DNA from: Prorocentrum cordatum
Taxonomy: Eukaryota; Sar; Dinophyceae; Prorocentrales; Prorocentraceae
Direction of reading: 5' to 3'
Assembly: GCA_963575745.1 (NCBI GenBank)
Contig: CAUYUJ010008565.1
Location: 10,001-39,299, forward strand
Length of the DNA: 29,299 bases
Each line of letters opens with the position of its first letter. The stretch's first letter is position 1. Position numbers and translations under genes: made by a program. Below the pieces are notes generated by a model. It did not search any database, had not been told where the DNA came from, and was given only the letters and a program-made list of their open reading frames with translations. Below, piece by piece: positions 1 to 8,639 of the stretch.

Positions 1-707
1 CCGGAGTGAACCCAAGACGGATCGACGACGCTGCAATACGCCCTCCCGTCTCGAGGTCCCTCCCCTTGAGTGCCTGCAGGCAGTCTTGTTCCCTGCGTGA
101 CGCGCCCCATCCTTGAAAGGCGAGCGCTCCCTTTGGCCGCAGGTCACGCGGGAGCTCCGTTCTGAAGAGGACCGTCCTCCATGCGTCGAGCAGGCAGGGG
201 CTCGAATCGCGGCCTGCTCGAAACGGGGGGGAGGGGGCGGTGTTTTTCAAAGCGGAGCTCCCGCCTTGTGTTGCGGCTTCTGTCCGTGCTCGCTGCCAGG
301 GGGTGGCAGCGACGCTCCGATGGGTGCGGTCATGGCCCCCCTTGAGGGGAAGCGGGTTCGATGCGCAGCCGGCGCGGGGGGGGTTGCGGTTGGGCGTCTG
401 CGGGGGGACAGCACACTTCGAGCTGGCAGGAGTGCTGCAAGGTGGGGGTTCAGCAAAGTTCGAGGAGGTGCCCGGCGACGGTCCCGTGCGGAGAAGAAAA
501 GCTGCTCGGCATCCGCGTGTACTGTTGCACGCGTTAACGTTACCCGACGAAAACTCAGGCGAGAGCCGCATGTTGAAAAGGACCAGCTTCTACGGCCAAA
601 ATATCAACGAAGCGGCACCGAATGTGTAATCACTTCCGATGGTCTCTTCGGGTGGGCATTTTTTAGATTTTGGGCCATTTGGAAAGACATAAAACCATGC
701 CGTCGCT
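1..707. other. Non-coding flank, no recognised gene
   Basis: This stretch has open frames on both strands (for example 113-778 on the plus strand), but their translations are low-complexity and Gly/Arg/Cys-rich and match no family I recognise. There are G runs around 226-240 and 378-388. I see no promoter, RNA gene or protein domain. It is best left as intergenic or decayed repeat DNA. Confidence 0.5.
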
Positions 708-995
708 TGGCGCTGGAAATGATGACGCTAGCGCTGCAGCGGGAGCACGATTCGGAACGAGCGGAGGCGCGGATATGAGGCCAGCGCTGCAGCGGGAGCA
801 CGATTCGGAACGAGCGGTAGCCCGAAAATGAGGCCGGCGCTTCCGCGAGAGCAGCATTTCCAAAACGCAAAAAAAAAAGCGAAAACCCAATTCCCCGGAG
901 TCCTGTGTGTAAAGAACAATACGCGGAGTGGGGGATGGACATTTTCAGGGCGGTACGAGGGGACAGAGGAGAGTAGCACTCATATGGATTACTTG
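708..995 (+). repeat. Dispersed GC-rich repeat, left copy
   Basis: The segment begins near TGGCGCTGGAAAT and contains two units of a 53-bp subrepeat (starting about 733 and 786) that share GCTGCAGCGGGAGCACGATT and CGGAACGAGCGG. A third, decayed unit and an A run near 867-877 follow, then a tail with TCCTGTGTGTAAA and GAGAGTAG. The same order of motifs recurs in the same orientation at 29000-29299. It is therefore a dispersed repeat and not a gene. The element family is unknown. Confidence 0.75.
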
Positions 996-1049
996 TAGAG
1001 GGGGGAGACAGGGAAGCAAGCATACAGGGACGCAGGGTCTGGCTCCGCC

Positions 1050-1290
1050 CTTCTCTTCCTCCTCCTCCTCCTCCTCCTCCTCCTCCTTCTTCTCTCCCCC
1101 TCCTCCTCCTCCTCCACCCCCTCCTCCTCCTCCACCTCCTCCTCCTCCTCCTCCTCCCCCTCCTCCTCCACCTCCTCCTCCTCCTCCTCCTCCTCCTCCC
1201 ACCTCCTCCTCCTCCTCCTCCTCCTCCTCCTCCTCCTCCTCCTCCTCCTCCCTCCTCCCTCCTCCTCCTCCTCCTCCTCCTCCTCCTCCT
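1050..1290 (+). repeat. TCC/CTC microsatellite block
   Basis: About 240 bp of almost pure pyrimidine, chiefly (TCC)n with short CCC and TTC interruptions. Open frames across it encode poly-Ser, poly-Pro or (opposite strand) poly-Glu and poly-Gly and are artefacts. Polypurine-polypyrimidine tracts of this length can in principle form triplex DNA. Confidence 0.95.
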
Positions 1291-1524
1291 ACTGCTGCTT
1301 GCCTCCAGGGTGCCCTGGTTTCCTGGGTTCCGATGGCTTTTCTTATGGAAAGCGCGACGTGCCCACGCCAACAATCAATTGGCGTCCTGGGGTCTCGGGG
1401 TTGGGTTTCTTGTGGAGGGTTTCTTGTGGACGTGCTCCCACTGTAACTGGACGCGCGGCGCGAGATGCGAAGTAGGCAGGGTGGCCCTGGAGGGATGGAG
1501 GCACGCACGCAGGCAGGAAAGGAC

Positions 1525-1535
1525 ACCCGTCGATA
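1525..1535 (+). repeat. LINE target-site duplication, 5' copy
   Basis: The 11-mer ACCCGTCGATA lies one base before the relict spliced leader and is repeated exactly at 8064-8074, directly after the A run that ends the LINE. This pair defines the boundaries of one insertion event. Confidence 0.88.
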
Positions 1536-1536
1536 A

Positions 1537-1558
1537 TCCGTAGCCATTTTGGCTCAAG
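1537..1558 (+). other. Relict dinoflagellate spliced leader (exact)
   Basis: The 22 nt begin TCCGTAGCCATT and end GGCTCAAG, identical to the conserved dinoflagellate spliced leader that is trans-spliced to mRNA 5' ends. It is not followed by the GT donor expected of a genuine SL RNA gene but by a second leader-like copy and then LINE sequence. It is therefore the 5' end of a reverse-transcribed, trans-spliced RNA. Confidence 0.93.
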
Positions 1559-1580
1559 TCCGTAGCCCTTTCGGGTCAGG
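1559..1580 (+). other. Second, decayed relict spliced leader
   Basis: Immediately downstream of the exact leader, 22 nt of the same length match it at 18 of 22 positions (starts TCCGTAGCCC, ends GGGTCAGG; differences at leader positions 10, 14, 17 and 21). It represents an earlier round of trans-splicing and retroposition that has since mutated. A third, weaker look-alike may follow at 1581-1600 (contains GGCC, TGGC and AAGG in order), but it needs gaps to align. Confidence 0.8.
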
Positions 1581-1687
1581 ACCTGGCCTTACTGGCAAGG
1601 GGGGAGCAGCGGCCCCCACAGTGCTCCTCCTCGTCTGCCAGGCCAGACGAGGGATTTTGGCTTCTCCCGCTCTCGAGCAGTTGTGGC

Positions 1688-2914
1688 ATGGTCCCCGCGC
1701 CTCCGCAGCCCCGCTCCCAGGGCAACTACCTGACCCGCTCCCAGAGCGGCTACAAGACGTGCTATGGCAAGAGCTCATGTGGGTATCAGTATAATCTTGT
1801 GGATTGGGCTCGCTGCTACCGCTGCAAGAAGTGGCTTCGTGACGACCCTGTTCGGGACACGGTCAAGGGGCCTCCCCGTCCATGGTCAGGCGAGCAGCAG
1901 TCCAAGGACGCATGGCACCAGGTGGAGTCCGCGCGCCGCAAGACCAAGTCGGGTCCAGCAGCGAGCGCTGACCAGTCCCAGGTTGGGAGTGGGAAGGGCG
2001 GCACAGCCCAGCAGCGCAGAGGCAAAGGCTCGGACACTGGCGGCAAGCAGACGCAGCGCGACCACCTCGCGGCGGCGGTGGAGCAGCTCACGCTTGCTGG
2101 GCTGGCTGACGACCACCCGCTCATGGTGGCCGCAAAGGCTCAGGTGCCCTCCGCTGCTGCAGCTCAGCCCGACGAACGTGGCCCACCGCCGTGGATGCGC
2201 GTTCGATCCCATCAGGACAAGTTGGCGCACTACCAGGGCCAGCTTACTGCGTCGAAGGCGACGGAGGCCAACCTCCGTCAACAGATCACGGAGCTGGAGC
2301 ATGACCTGGAGGACTGCGTTGCATCCCAGGCGGCTCTGGCGGAATCGGTCAAGAAGGAAGAGGAGGAGCTCCAGAGGCTCCATCGACGCGCTGCTCTTCA
2401 CCCTGCTGGCGATGACAGCAAGGCGGCTGTCAACGGGCTGGTGGAGACGCTGTTCGGCCATCTTCCCGATTCGTTCAAAGTGGCGAAGGCGGACCAGCTT
2501 CGCACCGCGGTGGACCTCCTGGGCGACCTGGCTGCTGCTGGGGCCTCTTTCCAGGAGCAGGAGGAGGCACGGCGTAAGGCGCAGGCCGATGAGGCCGCGC
2601 AGCGTGCCATGTCGGGTAGCGGCCCTTCGCCAGCCCCTGTGGAGCCCTCAGACTCACGCGTGGCGGAGGATTGCAAGCAGCAGCTTACCGAGTTGCTGGA
2701 TGGCGGACAGGCAGGGCAGTACGAAGGTCTCTTCAAGACCATGCTCGAGTTCCTGCAGAATCCCTCCGCCCTCAGCAAGAGACCCAGGAGGGAGGCGCCA
2801 GGCCCAGAGGCAGCGGCGGCGGCGGGCCCCTCGGCCGCGCCAGGCCCTGCGGCTGCTGATGTCCCTGTGCCTACTGACCGCGGCGTCGCTGGAGCCCCAC
2901 CCCCGTCAGGGTAG
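1688..2914 (+). CDS. LINE ORF1 protein, putative RNA-binding
   Basis: The 408-residue frame is intact and probably encodes the ORF1 protein that packages LINE RNA. Near the N terminus (about residues 25-55) are a Cys pair spaced CYGKSSC and a closing pair CYRC, with an Asn and Trp between (CGYQYNLVDWARCYRCKKW). This resembles a RanBP2-type zinc finger, though the first Cys spacing is wider than usual. A basic, Gln/Lys-rich stretch follows. Residues about 180-240 are heptad-like and charged (ITELEHDLEDCVASQAAL), consistent with a coiled coil for multimerisation. The C terminus is Ala/Pro-rich. The ATG at 1688 is the first Met in frame after the relict leaders. The stop lies 160 bp before the first plausible ORF2 Met. 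The role is inferred from position; no enzymatic domain is visible. Confidence 0.75.
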   Translation: MVPAPPQPRSQGNYLTRSQSGYKTCYGKSSCGYQYNLVDWARCYRCKKWLRDDPVRDTVKGPPRPWSGEQQSKDAWHQVESARRKTKSGPAASADQSQVGSGKGGTAQQRRGKGSDTGGKQTQRDHLAAAVEQLTLAGLADDHPLMVAAKAQVPSAAAAQPDERGPPPWMRVRSHQDKLAHYQGQLTASKATEANLRQQITELEHDLEDCVASQAALAESVKKEEEELQRLHRRAALHPAGDDSKAAVNGLVETLFGHLPDSFKVAKADQLRTAVDLLGDLAAAGASFQEQEEARRKAQADEAAQRAMSGSGPSPAPVEPSDSRVAEDCKQQLTELLDGGQAGQYEGLFKTMLEFLQNPSALSKRPRREAPGPEAAAAAGPSAAPGPAAADVPVPTDRGVAGAPPPSG

Positions 2915-3074
2915 CGGGCTTGGCGCTGCAGCTGATGGTCGCCGCCTGACTGCGCCCGCCTCACACCGAGGCAGTAGGCGCTCCCTGGCGGCGCGTGCTG
3001 GGGCTACTTGGGCTGCAGGCACTGCCGGCGCAGGTTGTTCCAGAGCTCTGGGTCCTCTGCGGACTGGTAGAGGA

Positions 3075-5132
3075 ATGCCCCGCCAGATTTTGATTCCCGC
3101 TACTTGGGCTGCTGGATCGGACGCTCAGGTTCACGGGCCAGCTGACCCTCGGGCGCCGCCTCCTGCTGCTGGTTCGGGCTCGCAGGTCATGGAGCCTTCT
3201 GCCCGATCCACTCGGCGGCCTGAGGCGGCCCGTCGGCCTGATGTCTGGAAGCTGTGTACGGCCAACATCACCTCTTGGGGCATCGAGTGCGGGGACAAGG
3301 GTAAGGTCACGCGACGGCCTTTCCTGGAGCTCTGCGACTCAGTCGATGCCGACATTTACCTTTTCCAAGAGCACCACCAGACGTCGCTACGGTTGGTGGA
3401 CGTTCAGCAGACGCTGGTCAAGGCTGGCATGGTCTCGCTCCTCGCTCCTGCTGCCCCCTCAGGTCGTTCAGAGGCTGGTATCACTGGAGGAGTTGGCATT
3501 GCGACTTCGAAGCTCTGGGGCCTCAAAGGACTCGACGATTTGCCTGAGAGTATCGAGGTTCCTCCTGGATGCCGCTTTCGTCTGGGGCTCTGGAGTGGGC
3601 TATGTTCTGGAGGCGTTCTAGTCGGATCGGTCTACCTACACACTGGAATTGGTTGCCGCGGTCAAAATCTTTCCTTGCTGCATAGTATTGGGGAGGTCCT
3701 GAGGGCGTATGGCATGCCGTTCATTCTAGGAGGGGATTTTCAGTTTTCAGCAGAGCAACTGGTCGAGTCTGGGTGGATTGGAGATCTTCAGGCTGAGGTG
3801 GTCTCTGACGTCTCGAATTGGACCTGTCAGTCGGGTACGTCTCGGTCGTCCATCGATTACTTTGTCCTCTCCTCCTCGCTCAAGCAGTTTGTTGTGAGCT
3901 GCTCAGTTGCGACATGGTCCACATGTACCAGACCGCACCGCCCTGTGGTGTTGAGCATGTCTGGCCACCCGCGACAGGTGACAGTTCCCAGGCTCAAGAA
4001 GCCATCGGCGTTCCCTCTTCACCGCCCTGTGGGATGTGACCCTCGGCCTCTGGAGTGGGATGACTTGCTTGATCAGCTTTCCCAGGGAGACTGTACCAAG
4101 GACCGTTTGGATGCTGTCACTTCTCATTGGGTTCAAAGGGCTGAGGTGGCGCTATCTCGCGTACTTCATGTCGATGGGGATCCACGGTACCGAGGCCGAG
4201 GAGGCCCCCCCAAGGTGGTGCAAGTCCCTCTGCTCGGCCCCCCTGCCTCCACTCATCCCAGGGCCATTGGGGAGGGCCGTATGTGGCGTGTCTTGGAGAG
4301 GCGACTCCAGGACATCATGTATCTCTGGCATGGGCCTGCGCCCACCTTGGGGGGGATAAAACAAGCGGGGATCCTCTTGCGGAAGCTCGTGCACTACCTG
4401 TCCCCCTACACCGATTGCAAGCATTGGGCTTCTTGGCGAGTTCGGGTTCTGGCCTTCAACCCCTCCAACGTCTCGGAGCTCCAGGAGTTGATCTGGCAGG
4501 TCCGCAAGTGGGCCCTTCAGCACGAGCATCATGCGGCCTCTGAGCGGGCCCGAGCCTGGCGTGAATGGGTTCAAGAAGCTTTATCTGGAGGTGCTCGACT
4601 GGGCCACCGGTTCACCAAAGAGGTTCCGAAGTGGGCTGCATCGGGGCTTTCTCGTTTCTCGGGGCCGTCTGGTGCGCCTCTTGGGATTGCTGCTGAAGCC
4701 GATTTTCGGGCTCAAAAGTGGCATCAGCATTGGGGTGTTGGCCAAGTTTTCCCTGGGCCTGATTTCAGTTGGTGCGATGACGAGCCAGAACTGGAGGCCC
4801 CCACCCATGAGGAGCTCTTAGCCCTTACCAGGACCTACAACACGCACACGGCCATTGGAATTTGTGGTCTGCACCCCCGTCACTGGTCCTTCCTCGACGA
4901 CGGCGCTGTCGCGGTCTTCCTTCGGATCTGGGTCGAGATGCAGCGCCTGGTCCACATCCCGAGGTGCTGGGCTCTACTGCTGATTGCCCTCTTACCTAAG
5001 CCGCCGCCTGAAGGGGGTGATCGTCCTATTGGGATTTTCGCGACGCCTCTTCGGTTGTGGTCCCGTTGGGCCCGATGGAAAGTTGCTGGCCCCTGGGAAA
5101 AAGGCCAACCCTCGCGTATTCTGGTATGGTGA
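3075..5132 (+). CDS. LINE ORF2, 5' part: endonuclease and start of reverse transcriptase
   Basis: This frame encodes an exonuclease-endonuclease-phosphatase domain at about 3250-3965: TAN (Asn at 3264), FQEHH with the metal-binding Glu, GSVYLHTG, GGDFQF (usual GDFN, here Gln for Asn), SSIDYF and PHRPV with the C-terminal His. In LINEs this enzyme nicks the target DNA. After a linker with a conserved WALLLIALLPK segment the reverse transcriptase begins (GDRPIGI, about 5020). The frame stays open upstream to 1764, but that part is an Arg-rich shadow of ORF1. The Mets at 3075 and 3189 are both possible starts. Coding sense leaves this frame at the A run 5098-5102; the residues after that to the stop at 5132 are probably out of frame. 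Confidence 0.82.
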   Translation: MPRQILIPATWAAGSDAQVHGPADPRAPPPAAGSGSQVMEPSARSTRRPEAARRPDVWKLCTANITSWGIECGDKGKVTRRPFLELCDSVDADIYLFQEHHQTSLRLVDVQQTLVKAGMVSLLAPAAPSGRSEAGITGGVGIATSKLWGLKGLDDLPESIEVPPGCRFRLGLWSGLCSGGVLVGSVYLHTGIGCRGQNLSLLHSIGEVLRAYGMPFILGGDFQFSAEQLVESGWIGDLQAEVVSDVSNWTCQSGTSRSSIDYFVLSSSLKQFVVSCSVATWSTCTRPHRPVVLSMSGHPRQVTVPRLKKPSAFPLHRPVGCDPRPLEWDDLLDQLSQGDCTKDRLDAVTSHWVQRAEVALSRVLHVDGDPRYRGRGGPPKVVQVPLLGPPASTHPRAIGEGRMWRVLERRLQDIMYLWHGPAPTLGGIKQAGILLRKLVHYLSPYTDCKHWASWRVRVLAFNPSNVSELQELIWQVRKWALQHEHHAASERARAWREWVQEALSGGARLGHRFTKEVPKWAASGLSRFSGPSGAPLGIAAEADFRAQKWHQHWGVGQVFPGPDFSWCDDEPELEAPTHEELLALTRTYNTHTAIGICGLHPRHWSFLDDGAVAVFLRIWVEMQRLVHIPRCWALLLIALLPKPPPEGGDRPIGIFATPLRLWSRWARWKVAGPWEKGQPSRILVW
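5098..5102 (+). other. Frameshift site in LINE ORF2 (A5 run)
   Basis: Protein similarity to a LINE reverse transcriptase switches here from the frame ending at 5132 to the frame ending at 8010. A one-base gain (or two-base loss) in this homopolymer explains the change. No other break is evident in ORF2. Confidence 0.7.
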
Positions 5133-8010
5133 CTCAGGGGCCTCGTGTGACATTTGCGTTTGGAAGCAAAGTTTCAAGGCGGAGTTGGCCAGGGACCAGG
5201 GCAAAGCGGCAGGGACAACCCTGCTCGACCTAGTCAAAGCTTATGAGCATGTGCCCCACCATGTTTTAGCTGCTGCTGCCCGTCGACACAAGTTTCGAGG
5301 TAAGACTCTACGCTTCCTGCTCGCATCGTATTGCCTCGACAGAATGGTGCTCTTTGAGATGATCGCCACGCAGGCGGTGGTGACGCACCGCACGATTGTC
5401 GCGGGCTGCAGCTGCGCGACCTCCCTGCTGCGTTTGGTGCTCCTGTCGCCAGTGGATGCCGTCTCTCTACGCTTCGTGAATGTCGATGTGGCGGTCGTGG
5501 TGGATGACCTGCAGTTGCAACGTATTGGCGAGGCGTGGGAAGTTGCCAGGGAACTCAAAGGGGCCGAGGACCTCCTGGCAGCTGAGCTGACGCAGATCGG
5601 CCTGACCCTCTCCCTGCCCAAGAAGCACCAGGTCGTCATCGGCCAAGGCGTTCGGAAGGTGTTTCGGAAAGTCAACCCGTCCTCGTCGAAGTTCCTCACT
5701 CGCTCAGTTCGGAACCTGGGGCTGGATTTTGGCGGGGGAAATCGGCTTTCTCATTCGGTTCGTGCACAGCGGCTGGGCAGGATGGCGTCTCGGATCCCTC
5801 GGTATAAGCGTCTCGCTAGAGCTGGGGGCAAGACGATCAAGCTGGTGCAGACTGGCCTCAAGCCTGGCATGCTCTGGGCAGTGGGAGTTCACGGCATCAG
5901 CAACACGCACCTGCTGAGGGCGAGGCAGCTGGCGCGTGCGGGCATGGTCTACAGGCACACGGGCAGGTCGCTCTCCTTGGACCTCATGCTTGCTGGGCCG
6001 CAGATCGACCCCGCCTTCGAGTGCAACAGGAGCCCGATCTTCCTCTGGCTGCAGGCGCTTTGGGACGGATGGGCTCCCAGAGCAGATATGGCGCGGCTTC
6101 TGAGTGGAGCATGGGCTCGCCTTTCTAGAGTTCCTTTGACTCAAGTATGGTCTGACATTCGCGGACCTGCCTCTGCGCTAGTTGCGACACTTTTGCGTTT
6201 GGGCTGGTCGGTGTCTGACCCATTTCATTGGAAGACCCACCGAGGTTCTCTAGCCATTGAACAGATATCTCCGAAAGATGGGGGTAGGTTAGTTGATGAG
6301 GCCACCGAGCGGTGGGTTTGGCGCCAAGTCCTTGCGAAGCATCCTTCGTGGGTCTCGCCTTGCCCTCATCCTCCTCCCTTGGAGCCCCTGAGGTCTCTCC
6401 TCCAGCCTCATTCTCTCCGTGGCCCTGATTGGACCCCAAGGCATCAGGGACTTCTGCGGTGCCTGTTTGCGGGAGGTTTCTGGTCGCAGGAGCGACTGTA
6501 CGAGTCAGGAGGAGCAGTCAACCCCAGCTGCCTGGCCTGTCAGAGTGTTGGCTCTACCTGGCACCGTTTTTACGACTGCCCTCTGCATGCTGAGTATCGT
6601 CGGGACTACAGAGCTGGCAGTGCCATGGCTGGTCAAATGCTGGACATGGCTCGAGCTGCCGCGGTGGATACCTTGCTTTTCACGCGCTTTCTTGTCCCTG
6701 ACCCCTCTTGGCTCTTCCCGAGCCCCTGCCTCGAGGAGCGAGTCGTGTGGACGGTGCGGTCTCCCGACTTGCTGCTTGATGCGCACGTGTTCGGAGATGG
6801 GTCGGGTAGGCACGGACGTTTCTCTCGCTTACGTCGCTGCGGATGGGGACTCTGTTCGCTTGACGACAGCAAGCGCGTGGTCGCTCGTATGCATGGCCCT
6901 CTGCCCTGTCTCATCCAATCTGTGCCAGCGGCTGAGCTTTTCAGTTTCTTGATGGCGCTGCGGTACATGGGGGCTCAGATGAAGTTTTATACGGATTGCA
7001 AGCCGCTCGTGGATGTCTGGCGCCAAGGTATTGGAGCTGGCACCGCTGCGAGCGACCCGCTTGCCTTTCTATGGAGGGAGGTTTGGAGGCTTGTGTCTGA
7101 CCGCGGGGGAGAGTCGGTGGAGGTTTCTCACGTCAAAGCACATACTCCTGCCTCTGCCGTAGCAGAGGGACGGATTTCAGAATGGCAACGGTTCGGCAAT
7201 GCCCAAGCTGATCAGTCGGCTAAATGGGGTGCCGCCGTCCATGGCGATTCTCTCCAGCTGCGATCTGCGCATGGCGCGTCGCGCAGCGCCATTCGCCTCG
7301 TAGCTCAGTTCTGCACCAGGCTGGTCGCTCGGATCGGCACTATCACGCCACGTGACGCTCAAGCGCAAATACTGGGCCGTGCCATAGGCACGATTGAAGG
7401 GGGACTTGGTCCCCCGAGACCGCACTCGCGTTTCGACCCTGCGGTGACGTTGGTTGCACACAGGTTCCGCTGCATGGTGTGCCTTCGGTCTGCGAGGACA
7501 CGCTCTGTGCTTCGCCAGCTACGGTGCGAGGACAGGACCAGCTCCCACGCCCTTCACCGCGCGGGGCCTTTCTTGTTCTGCTCCCTGTGCGGGGCTTTCT
7601 CGGAGAAGAAGAGCCAGGGTCTTGCGCAGGAATGCTTACCGATGAATCGTAGGCAGGGTGTCCTCGTGAAAGACTCGAGGTACTACAGGCTTCGCAACCT
7701 CATGCGAGGTTGCCATCCGATTCGGTCCCGCATGTTTGTGGGCCCTCCGATTTTGCTGCGGAAGCGACTGCTGCTGGAGTCAGCCGAACTGCCGCCTCTG
7801 CCTGCTCTCTCTCCTTCGGTTGGGACTGGGAGTGGGGGGGTGGGGGTGGGGTGGACGGGGCAGGAGTGCTCTCCGCCGCCCGCTTTCCAGGCCGATCTGG
7901 CCTTGTGGGACGGCCTCTCTGGCTTTCCCTTTGCCAGCGCAGAGGTGGACGACGACGACCCATCCCGCGGTGCGTGGGATCGGGTCGATTGCGTCCCCTG
8001 CGCTGGCTAG
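5101..8010 (+). CDS. LINE ORF2, 3' part: reverse transcriptase and RNase H
   Basis: This continues ORF2 in the next frame after the A run at 5098-5102. Reverse transcriptase motif A is LDLVKAYEHV. The catalytic pair lies in VAVVVDDLQ (Asp codons 5503-5508), with Val where Tyr or Phe is usual. A zinc-type motif CLACQ...WHRFYDC (about 6532-6580) follows. RNase H spans about 6780-7240: FGDGSG (Asp 6796), the Glu of AAELFSF, YTDCKPLV, HVKAHT and GNAQADQSAK, so all expected acidic residues and the His are present. A further Cys cluster (RCMVC, FCSLCGAF) lies near the C terminus. The two halves would make the protein for target-primed reverse transcription. The frameshift makes this copy's ORF2 probably inactive unless it is a sequencing error or is bypassed. 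Confidence 0.87.
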   Translation, partial: KANPRVFWYGDSGASCDICVWKQSFKAELARDQGKAAGTTLLDLVKAYEHVPHHVLAAAARRHKFRGKTLRFLLASYCLDRMVLFEMIATQAVVTHRTIVAGCSCATSLLRLVLLSPVDAVSLRFVNVDVAVVVDDLQLQRIGEAWEVARELKGAEDLLAAELTQIGLTLSLPKKHQVVIGQGVRKVFRKVNPSSSKFLTRSVRNLGLDFGGGNRLSHSVRAQRLGRMASRIPRYKRLARAGGKTIKLVQTGLKPGMLWAVGVHGISNTHLLRARQLARAGMVYRHTGRSLSLDLMLAGPQIDPAFECNRSPIFLWLQALWDGWAPRADMARLLSGAWARLSRVPLTQVWSDIRGPASALVATLLRLGWSVSDPFHWKTHRGSLAIEQISPKDGGRLVDEATERWVWRQVLAKHPSWVSPCPHPPPLEPLRSLLQPHSLRGPDWTPRHQGLLRCLFAGGFWSQERLYESGGAVNPSCLACQSVGSTWHRFYDCPLHAEYRRDYRAGSAMAGQMLDMARAAAVDTLLFTRFLVPDPSWLFPSPCLEERVVWTVRSPDLLLDAHVFGDGSGRHGRFSRLRRCGWGLCSLDDSKRVVARMHGPLPCLIQSVPAAELFSFLMALRYMGAQMKFYTDCKPLVDVWRQGIGAGTAASDPLAFLWREVWRLVSDRGGESVEVSHVKAHTPASAVAEGRISEWQRFGNAQADQSAKWGAAVHGDSLQLRSAHGASRSAIRLVAQFCTRLVARIGTITPRDAQAQILGRAIGTIEGGLGPPRPHSRFDPAVTLVAHRFRCMVCLRSARTRSVLRQLRCEDRTSSHALHRAGPFLFCSLCGAFSEKKSQGLAQECLPMNRRQGVLVKDSRYYRLRNLMRGCHPIRSRMFVGPPILLRKRLLLESAELPPLPALSPSVGTGSGGVGVGWTGQECSPPPAFQADLALWDGLSGFPFASAEVDDDDPSRGAWDRVDCVPCAG

Positions 8011-8063
8011 GAGTTTTTTCAAACAAGGCTGGTTCGCTTGCGGTCAGTCTCTATCAGGAAAAA

Positions 8064-8074
8064 ACCCGTCGATA
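8064..8074 (+). repeat. LINE target-site duplication, 3' copy
   Basis: Exact repeat of ACCCGTCGATA at 1525-1535. It abuts the A run (8059-8064; the shared A is ambiguous) that marks the 3' end of the LINE. Confidence 0.88.
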
Positions 8075-8639
8075 GGGATGGTCGGCGGCGAGCGAGGGGG
8101 GGAAGTGAGAACGAGAAGGCCCCCTCAGAAGGCGGCTGGGCTTCTCAGGAGCGCTCTGGCCTTCTGAGAAGTCTTGCGCGTCCTCGGGGAAGGCTTAGAC
8201 AGCTTCGGAAGGCCGGGGGACTTCCGAGCTTTCTGAGAAGGGCCGCCCCGTCGAGCGTGTTTCGTTCCTGCTTGGGGCATAGTGGGCATTGTTATAGCCA
8301 AAGGCCCCCCCTCCCCACCCCTATATGTGACGTAACGCCCCTCCCCCCCGGTGCGCTCCGGGCACTGCCGCCGTGCGCACGGCGGGGGGGAGGCGTTACA
8401 TTCTACCCCCTCCTGCCCCCCCCCCCTATAATGCTCATGATCGCCGAGAACAAAGACATGCGCTCTTCTCACTTCCCCCCCGTCGCTCGCCGCCGAGGTG
8501 GGGGTGGGGACAGGGGTGAAGGACGGGGGCCAGGGATCGACGTGTGGAACCAGCGCACACAGGTGCGGGCTCGTAGAGGCTGCCTGGGGATGGAACGGGG
8601 ATCGGAATGTGGTTGGGGATTGGAATGAGAACAGGGCGG
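8075..8639. other. Non-coding DNA with stem-loops
   Basis: Continuation of the DNA into which the LINE inserted. It has no recognisable protein. A short perfect stem (CTTCTCAG near 8138 with CTGAGAAG near 8164) and a second imperfect one around 8202-8232 (CTTCGGAAG / CTTCCGAG) are visible. C and G runs are frequent (8340-8348, 8416-8426). Confidence 0.5.

Larger units (their letters stand above)
1537..8063 (+). mobile_element. Nearly complete non-LTR retrotransposon (LINE) with spliced-leader 5' end
   Basis: The element is about 6.5 kb. It starts with two relict spliced leaders, has a short 5' untranslated region (to 1687), ORF1 (1688-2914), ORF2 with apurinic-type endonuclease, reverse transcriptase and RNase H (about 3075-8010), and a very short 3' end (8011-8063) closing with an A run. 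An exact 11-bp duplication flanks it (1525-1535 and 8064-8074). EN-RT-RNase H order points to the I/R1/Tad-like LINE groups, but clade placement needs a phylogeny. ORF1 is intact. ORF2 has one frameshift in an A run. A clean duplication and few lesions suggest a fairly young copy. Confidence 0.9.

Noticed and set aside
113-778. 221-residue open frame near the left edge
   Set aside because: No ATG start, biased composition, and its 3' end lies in the dispersed repeat at 708-995.
604-1547. Long open frames on both strands across the TCC block
   Set aside because: Composed of poly-Gly, poly-Arg, poly-Glu or poly-Pro from a triplet repeat that cannot create stops; flanks show no domain.
1537-1558. 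Functional spliced-leader RNA gene
   Set aside because: No GT splice donor follows; a second leader-like copy and LINE sequence follow instead.
1764-3074. N-terminal extension of the endonuclease frame
   Set aside because: Arg/Ser-rich translation is the shadow of ORF1 in another frame; real similarity begins near 3250.
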